Assembly: GCF_945859685.1 (NCBI RefSeq)
Contig: NC_079148.1
Location: 21,897,946 to 21,961,945, forward strand
From: Eupeodes corollae
Lineage: Eukaryota; Arthropoda; Insecta; Diptera; Syrphidae
Length of the DNA: 64,000 nt
Direction of reading: 5' to 3'
Below, in pieces: positions 56,911 through 64,000 of this stretch. Below the pieces are notes generated by a model. That model made no database searches. It was not told where the DNA came from and saw nothing but the letters and a program-made list of their open reading frames with translations. A program made the position numbers and the translations under genes. How positions within the stretch are numbered: the first letter of the stretch is position 1; each line of letters opens with the position of its first letter.

Positions 56911-58189
56911 GTTTCTTTTGAATAGAATTTTAAACCGTAAACTATCTTTTGGATCTTTCAAATTTATAAAAAAAAAAGTTTTCGAGGAAAAAATGGAAAG
57001 CTTTTTCCACCCCACTTTATATAAATTGTTTCATTTGCAGATTTTTCTTCCTTATTTTTTGTTGTTGTTGCAAAAGGCTGTGACGACAAGGAAGGATTTT
57101 TTTACATAAAGAACTTTTCCATTGAAAAGCAAAACAAAAAAATCAAGTAAAATACAAAAACGTATATAAGGAAAAATTGTCCTTTAAGTACGTTTGTTGT
57201 TTTATACTACGTTACGCGAAGCCTATACCTTACACTATTCGGACCAAAAGACACGTGTGTTTTGTTTTGTTTTTGCGTTTTTTATTTTTTTTGAGATTAT
57301 TTGTCTGTAAACAAAAAAAATATATAAAAACAACAAACGAAACGTGCAAAATTCAATACTGCGGGTTTTATAAATTAAGGGAGGCGCCACTAAGGTCTAT
57401 ATTGTATGGTATAGGTACACTGCCGTAAAACAAGAACTCACGTACATAACTCTTTTTTCTGTATACAATATATTTTTGGTTTACTAAGGAAAAACCTTTA
57501 GGACGTGTGTAAGTTTAAGTTGATAAAAATTCAACTGAGGTTTTGAAAACTTTTTTTTTTATTTTTTAAGTTTTCTTTTATGGAAATTAAAGTTTAGTTT
57601 TGTCGACGTCAAAAATCAGTGTACTTTTGAGGGTTGCGAAACGAACATAACATAGGCATTAAAACCACACGTTCGTGAGAAGGTTTAAATGTCAACGAAG
57701 AAAATTGGCTAACACGGAACGAATATGCTATTTTGTAAGTCATATTGGAATGGAAACTGCATTGAATATAAAAAATACGATATACTTTTATTTTTTGGAA
57801 AACAGTCGTCATCGTAGCTAGTCAAGGATGTTGAATTTGCATAAATGATCAGAAAAGAGAAGGATTAAGTTCTTGATTTCACAAGTCGTATTTATATCGT
57901 TAAGTATGATAATAAGGATTTTACTTCTTTCTGCACTCAACTGTTGTAAGTTATTCATTTTTACATACTTAAAAAAGAAAGATTGAAAAGTCTTTTTCCA
58001 GGATGGGATGAAAAATTTGGAAAATTACATTTTAAAGTATTTAATATTCCTTCAGAAATCATGTAAAATATACTAAAGGATTAAGTTAAAAACTAATCAA
58101 AAAAAGAGAGCCCATTTTTTGAAATATGGTAAAGATAATATTTGGCATTGTGAGAAAGAAAATTTTTTTTCCGCTCTCATACAATGATT
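56911..58189. other. Non-coding stretch with one long-range inverted repeat
   Basis: GCCTATACCTTACACTAT (57219) is nearly complementary to ATATTGTATGGTATAGGT (57401), with a loop of about 165 bases. The small open frames at 56918-57812 show no domain. Confidence 0.4.
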
Positions 58190-59480
58190 ATATTTTTAAT
58201 TTGTTTTCTTTTTCAAAAACGTCTTTATAGTTTTGATAATTGAACCATTGCTCAGTACAATCGAAGGAAAATATTTGAGATCAAGACTTTTCCTTGATAT
58301 TGCTACGCACTTAGATTTGTTTGGATTTAAAAGGAGAGCATTTAATTGAGACCACTTTTCAATTTTCTCTAGGTCTTCCTTTACATAAAAAGCTGCATGC
58401 TCAATGAGCCCAATGGGACAGCTCATGTATAATTAGACGTCATCCGTATACATATGAACCGAACAGTTCTTGATAATTGATGGCAGTTCGTTGACATGAT
58501 TGAGAACAGCAGAGGACCGTGTATAGAACCCTGAGGGACACCGGAAACGGAGGTAGAAAATCAGATCAACTATTCCCAATGTGCACAGCTTGCATTGGAT
58601 TACTCAAATAAGAATAGATAAGCCTTGTAGCACCTGCTGAAAAATCAAAGCATGATTGACAGTGTCGAAAGCCTTAGAAAAATCAAGCAACACTAGAAAC
58701 GTAACCTCATCCTTATCCAAAGCTTGTCTTGTCTTATTTTGTCAGTAACATTAAACAGTGCCGTGATACAACTGTGCTTTTCACGAAAACCAGATTGAAG
58801 TGGTGTGAACAGCGATTTTGCCTCAAGATGAAAACGGATTTGTCTTTGTAAAATCCTTTCAAACACTTTTGACAAGAATGGTAAGATAGATTCAGGCATA
58901 AATTCTTTACGATTTGCGTTTTTGGGAAAAGGTATAACTTTAGCCAACTTCCATAGGCGTGGATAGACACCTGTCATCAGAATTGTATTGAACATAAAAG
59001 TAAGATTAGGCAGAACAATCGGCAGAATCATTTTCAAAAATGTAGGATGAATTTCATCCAGCCCAATAGCATTTGACTTTATAGAAAGTACACTTTCTAC
59101 AACAAAAGTACTGTTTACTGAACTAAAACCAAAACCAGGTTAATCTTCAAATGGTTGATCTATAAATAAAAAGTAGGATCTAAGCTCAAAGGATAAAATA
59201 GTTGTGATGGTAAGGAAACAAGCATTATCCAGATCTTCTGTCGAATGAGGACTTGACTCGCCAATGCCAATTTTTCGTAGATTTTTCAACAACTGAAGGC
59301 CATTTAAAGATGAACTGAGCTGGTTAGAATACATTTGGGATTTGACCATACGTATTCCCGCTACAATTTTATTACGAAGTGAGCAATTCTCGCGCCGTAA
59401 TTCATTCAACCTGTATTGTTTCCAGCTATTATAAGCGTCATCATGTTTCTGATTTAAAATTCGTATATTTTGCTGAAGCT
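58190..59480 (-). mobile_element. Jockey-superclade LINE relic (reverse transcriptase)
   Basis: Read on the minus strand. The linker with MNELRRENCSLRNKIVAGI begins at 59409. The reverse transcriptase start reads FNTILMTGVYPRLWKLAKVI (about 59000-58940), then ILPFLSKVFERILQRQI and PLQSGFREKHSCITAL (58805-58750). Box A reads FLVLLDFSKAFDTVNHAL (about 58700-58650). The PSGF-type position of the PQG box is decayed near 58550, and YTDDV lies at about 58450, a YADD box with Thr. The thumb reads LEKIEKWSQLNALLLNPNKS (58370-58315). Three frames and a few stops are involved. This is a different family from the jockey relics at 3440 and 49280. Confidence 0.75.
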
Positions 59481-59649
59481 ATTAAAAGTAAGCATACAAA
59501 ATTAAGAGCGAACTTTTGGCCGAAGAAATCATACGTTTAATTTAAATATCATTAAAAAAATTTTTGATAAATTTGTCTGACTTTTTGAGGAAAACTTGGA
59601 ATTTTAATGTTCAAATATTATTAAGACAAAGCAGATACACTAGATAGAT

Positions 59650-59930
59650 ATCCTTAAGCAGTTCAAACGTAATACTCGTGCTTCTAGGAATGTTCATCAG
59701 TTTACCCTCGAGATAAGCTTCGATCATACTGTCAAGTACAGAGATTCGTTCTTTAGCCGTACTTTGCGAATGTGGAATTCCTTACCACACTCTGTCTTTT
59801 CCAGCCATTGCAATATTCAGGAATTCAAAACCAATATGCACCGACAAATCTGTTCAACCCCTCTTCTTAATGCTCACAATGTGTCTTTAAATTATAAGGG
59901 TAGTAATACCCCCCCTTGAGTGTGCGCTTC
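59650..59930 (+). mobile_element. Jockey-like LINE C-terminal fragment
   Basis: The plus strand reads QFKRNTRASRNVHQFTLEI (59658-59715), SRTLRMWNSLPHSVFSSHC, then IQEFKTNMHRQ (59812-59848) in one open frame. This is the C-terminus of the family seen at 15900-17740. It abuts the opposite-strand LINE at 58190-59480. Only the last ~280 bases are present. Confidence 0.75.
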
Positions 59931-60316
59931 TACTAATTCCTACAACAGTAAAAGAAATGTACATGAAGTTTTGAAACTTAATATTTAATTTTTTTTCAAG
60001 CGGTAGAAGAAGCGAGCAGAAACGAATTTCTTGAAGCTTCATTCCCAAAGGCTTGAAGAAAAAGAGAAGCAGAATTGTGAGAAATATGAACCACCTCAAA
60101 CCCTATTTTTGAGAACAAAATTAAAGTTCTTTAACGTGAGAACAATTCAACATGAAGAAGTCTCTAATTTGTCAGTTTACGGAATGTATTATATTATCTC
60201 AAAACTTAGACCCTTTTTTGTAATATTACACTTCTTGGTTTGGTTCATTCTGAAACTAAATTAACCATAAATAAAACACCCAGAAAACCAAAAATTAATT
60301 TTTAATATTTTCTGTT
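59931..60316. other. Non-coding stretch, no gene seen
   Basis: Frames on both strands at 59887-60264 have no recognisable motif. Confidence 0.45.
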
Positions 60317-60900
60317 TGGCAACGCTGGGTTTGACAACTCACGTACAGTGTTTTACACTCTTTAACATCTTCAATTTGATCGTAAATGCAACCATGAAGA
60401 TTCTAACAAACGAAGACTTATTGATTATTAAAAATTTGTGAGCTTCTTCCATTTTATGGTCAGTTAAAATGCTGAGGATAACATCTCAACTGTTACACTG
60501 GCCATGTTAATTATGACCGTAAATTATTGATTCGACGTCGGCCGGTCGTTCCGATCAATAAGAAAAAACTTAGTTGTAAAGCTGGTTCAAAAATGGAATG
60601 GGATCTTAAAAAATTTACCGAAGATTCGCATTTCTTCCGAAAAATTGTGCTCAGTGACGAAGCTCCTTCCTGGTTAAATGGATAGACCTTGACTTTCATG
60701 ATGTGGTTCCAACAAGACGATGCCACATGCCAGAAACAGGCGTTATAATGGACCAATTGGGAGGCGAGTTGATTTCACGTTCGAAGCCTTGAGACTATTT
60801 TTTGTGTGGCTTTATGAAGGTTCAAGCCTATAGCGAAATACCGGGCAAAATGTTAGAAACCGAATTGTACATACCAAGAATAGAAAATTAATTACAATTT
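60317..60900 (+). pseudogene. Mariner-like transposase relic (+)
   Basis: The flank TTGGCAACGCTG (60317) resembles the start of the relic at 10519. Recognisable parts are a decayed N-terminal stretch (60445-60490), WDLKKFTEDSHFFRKIVLSD (about 60600-60657; first Asp in LSDEAP), and WFQQDDATC (about 60700-60730; second Asp). A C-terminal phrase near 60800 decays from the DYFLCGFMK type. The segment between the two Asp boxes, normally about 90 residues, is deleted. No inverted repeats are found. Confidence 0.62.
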
Positions 60901-62399
60901 TTAAGCATGACAGTTTGATAAACAAATCAATAAATTCATACGTAATATGAAAACAACAAAGAAATTCTAACAACACATATAACACGAAATTAAACCTGTG
61001 ATATGATTTACTGAAACTCACACCCTTTAATCTTTTATTAAAACAAACGAACAATTTAAAACAAAAACATGTTTTTTAACTTTAATAATTGAATTTCGAA
61101 CATATTAAAGAAATACTCAATAAATCGAATACAATGGAAAAATTGTCTAATAGATTTTCAGAACAGTGACATTTTAAAGAAAAGGCAAAAATGGTTTGAA
61201 TGAACTTTATAAGAACTTTCGAAAAAAATTCACCAGCAACACAAGCATCAGGAAGAGAATAGTATTTTAAAGTTTCTCACGAGCCAATACTATGTATTAA
61301 GTTATTTTTCAATAGACAGATATTTATTTGCTTTGGCAGTTTTGTACTAATTTATTTGTTCATGTTTTACAATGCAAAACCACAAAAATCAATATTAGAA
61401 AGTATTTTTTCTTTGAAAACTATATTTAATCAGTTTTGTTTGTTTAAAAACTAACAAGAACAAAAGCGACGGTATTGACATATTATTAAAATGTAAACAC
61501 TAGTTTTAGGTATCACGGTTAATCGTAACTTTAAGACAGCGGTGAGCTACAACGCACGATGATAAACTACAACAAACGACAAAACCCGTTCTAAACTTTT
61601 CGAAAGACTAAAATTGGTTTCCAAAAGCATCTTTCATAGCTGAACTTCAAAATTCACTTGTCACATGTGTTGAGGTTTCGTTTTTTTTCGGTTTTTTCTT
61701 TCTAGCTTCTAATTATTTAATATTTAGATCACAAAAAAATTAAAATATCATCCATCACAATTATTCAGTTATTCTCCCGCGCGTCTCCGTTTAAACGTGA
61801 AATAAAACCTCCGAAAATAACAAGAATTGAAAATAGATATAAAAAAAAAACACCACGCAATTGTGCTGACAAAGATTAATAAATGTCAATTGGTTTGTGT
61901 GTGAAGAAATGTTTAGAGTTTCGATTGTTTTTAATTTTTATTTATTTATCATTTTGTTCAAGGCCGTGTACAGATGGGGAGGGGGGGGGGTTAAAATGAT
62001 GATAAACCAAAGGTCAATTTGTTTTTATGATTTTAGAAAATACTGAAACATAAACGATGACACTTTCTTGAACTAAAATGGTAAAAAAAATATCCTATAA
62101 AAAAAACAGAAAGTATATTCGTTACTCTAAAAGCTGAATAAGTATTTAATTGCATATATATTATTTTTAAACGTTTAATTTAATGCAAACGCTTGCAAAA
62201 AAATGGAAGTTTTGAGTTTTTAGAACAATCGTGGGTCTCTGTAGCAACAAGACAAATATTCATTTTTTAACTCTGAAAAGCAGACTTTCTGAAATATTCA
62301 CATCTTAAATGACCAACAAACAGTTTTTGGTACCATTAAGCCTTTTTTTTAAGTGTTCTTTTTGAATAACTTGCACACACTAGTAGTTTAAAAAAATTC
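60901..62399. other. AT-rich stretch with a poly-G tract
   Basis: A run GGGGAGGGGGGGGGG lies at about 61977-61991. No gene or element is supported otherwise. Confidence 0.5.
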
Positions 62400-62560
62400 C
62401 GGTAAACAATTGTCTTAAAATAAAACATTTCAAATTCGTGATGTGCTGCTGGAAATAGAATATCTTTACTTAACAGTACATCCGAGATTGAACTCAAGGG
62501 TAAACTTATGGGCAATTCTAGAAGTTCGAGTATTACAATACAATAAGTACTTTTTAATGG
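62400..62560 (-). mobile_element. Jockey-like LINE C-terminal fragment
   Basis: The complement of about 62540-62430 reads YCNTRTSRIAHKFTLEFNLG and continues as a decayed SFF-type segment. It is homologous to one unit of the tandem array at 49410-50180 and to 59658-59715. Only about 150 bases remain. Confidence 0.6.
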
Positions 62561-64000
62561 CAATATTTACGTTTGAAGAGTCAGCAATACTTTGCAAAAA
62601 AGTGGTAAAAAAGGGAAGCATTTGAAACTTGAAGATATAAGGGTCTCAAGACCTATAACAATAGGTTATGTTCACTTATTAAAGCCATGTGTACAATCCA
62701 AAGTACTAAAAAATGTTTTCCAATAAGATGTTTCATTTTGTTGTATGATTACTTCATGGAGCTTATATATTTTCGTGGCCCTAAAGAAACAACTTTAAAG
62801 CTGTTAAAACACGTGATGTCAGTGTCCAATTCGAAAAATAACACGATTTCTTTGAGATTGTTTCGTTGCGTTGGTTATGTGGAACGTTTCTTAATTTTGA
62901 AGTTAAATTGAAGGTTGTTGAATCTAGGTTTTTATTTGTCAAATGTCAAAAGATAACAGCTTACAAAGTTCAACATCTGCGGACTATTTAAAATGAAACT
63001 TCTTATCCTTTTATGTTAATAGAACTTGAGATATTTGCATATTTTGGCAAGAAGATTTGTTCATCTTTTCTCTTGAAGTGTTAAATTACCAGTTTGGGGA
63101 AAGTTATTTGATGTTAGAAGACCAAAAATATTGTACAATACCAATAAAATTTGACATTTTTAAAATCAATCTTTCATTTGTGTTATTATTAGTGTCATAG
63201 TTTTGTAAGCACTCTACTGGACAATAAATCAATCCTAGAAAACAAATCATTTTACGTCATCTTAAATTTAATCACTTCAGATTTCTACTATACTTTTTGA
63301 GTTTAAATCAAATAGATATATTGTTTATTAAAAGAACAATTAAGTGGTGAACGATAAAATATTGAAGACAGTTGTAAATTTCAATTGTTTTTATATCTAT
63401 CGAATGTTATATTTCTAGCGACTTTCAAGTGGAAACAAAAAAGAAAAATGTATGGAATCATGAGATAAAATTGGTTTCCATTAAGTAAATCAAGAATAAT
63501 TTTAAAAATTTAACAAAACTCAATTCAGTTCTAATTCATTTTTTATTGACAGTACAAAAAAATAAGAGCACTTGTCAATAATTACTTTTTAAGACTTATA
63601 CAGTCTGAAAGTACCTTAGTATGTATTATGAACACTAAGCAAATTTTAATAGTTGGTTTTCCAATTTGTTGTTTGTTGATTAAATAATCAATTCATTGGT
63701 TTGACTTTAACAACTTGAATGTATAAAGCAATACATTAGATCTAAGTCAATTTTACTATTTGTTCTCTATAAAGTTAGACAAAGTTCATGTTTTCGTGAT
63801 GCTAACGCTGGAAATTGACAGCTGTCAAAATGAGCTATTACTTTAAAGGTCATAAAATTAGTTTAATGTCTGTCATTTTTTTACAATCGAATAACACGGT
63901 TAAGCTATTAAGACTTACTGAGTGTGTAAATTTACGTTTTTGCAACATCAACAGGCAAACATTTAAATAATATTGTTCATCACACTAAATGGCAAAGTCC
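62561..64000. other. AT-rich stretch, no gene seen
   Basis: The frame at 62687-62911 has no domain I recognise. No repeats stand out. Confidence 0.5.

Noticed and set aside
41482..61991. Poly-G runs as G-quadruplex regulatory elements
   Set aside because: Runs at 41482, 49706, 49862, 51501 and 61977 are single long G tracts, not four spaced G blocks. Apart from the LINE array junctions I see no pattern linking them to function.
1..64000. CRISPR arrays, bacterial operons, LTR retrotransposons, integrated viruses
   Set aside because: I looked for regularly spaced short repeats, Shine-Dalgarno/operon layout, long direct terminal repeats with gag-pol, and viral polymerase or capsid motifs, and found none.

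Overview
The window looks like euchromatic DNA from a fly (Diptera) with a large, transposon-rich genome. It is strongly AT-rich with long A and T runs. The recognisable elements are insect families (jockey-like LINEs, an RNase H-bearing I/LOA-type LINE, mariner-like elements, a Transib/RAG1-like element). Triplet-repeat patches (CAG/CAA, GAT, GGT) are typical of fly gene regions. There are no bacterial-style operons, and most long open frames are relics of mobile elements or chance.

Only one host coding exon is convincing. It is a first coding exon on the minus strand (41205 to 40657) encoding a short cytoplasmic tail, one membrane anchor and a glycosylatable, acidic lumenal stem. It ends at a splice donor just where class I alpha-1,2-mannosidases begin their catalytic domain. 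No catalytic exon lies to its left, so if the gene is real its first intron runs more than 40 kb and out of the window. Much of 1-40656 would then be intron, and 41206 onwards is 5' UTR, promoter and intergenic DNA. A second, very small candidate first exon (plus strand, 9410-9450) is weaker.

Region by region: 1-2973 is featureless. A tRNA-derived SINE (minus) lies at 2987-3295. At 3440-6640 a jockey-like LINE (minus) is split by a Transib/RAG1-like element at 3953-6007. A GC-richer island lies at 8200-9450. Two mariner relics face each other at 10520-12157, followed by a divergent copy of a composite repeat with ~165-bp internal monomers (12380-13215). Two LINE relics diverge at 15900-19010, and RTE-like LINE relics lie at 21540-22640 and 24838-25320. 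A composite-repeat copy (29618-30670) abuts a LINE that is itself interrupted by a hAT transposase fragment (30670-32520). A second large composite copy (35910-37662) and an inverted one (39170-40075) flank an I/LOA-type LINE end (37930-39130). Beyond the mannosidase-like exon are a deleted LINE (44240-45370), a mariner with intact inverted repeats but a broken transposase (46151-47406), a jockey relic whose 3' coding segment is tandemly repeated about five times (49280-51340), an RTE-like relic (53100-53882), a second SINE copy with a perfect target-site duplication (54364-54650), a degenerate tandem array (55980-56910), further LINE ends (58190-59930, 62400-62560) and another mariner relic (60317-60900).

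The most interesting signals are three. The first is a tRNA-headed SINE with two copies, each flanked by a perfect 13-bp duplication, whose 3' part resembles the 3' end of the RTE-like LINE in the same window. The second is the Transib/RAG1-like insertion, which has inverted ends and a 5-bp CGTCG duplication and can be placed exactly inside a jockey reading frame. The third is the composite repeat family with a variable number of internal monomers. All family assignments were made by eye from motifs, with no database search.
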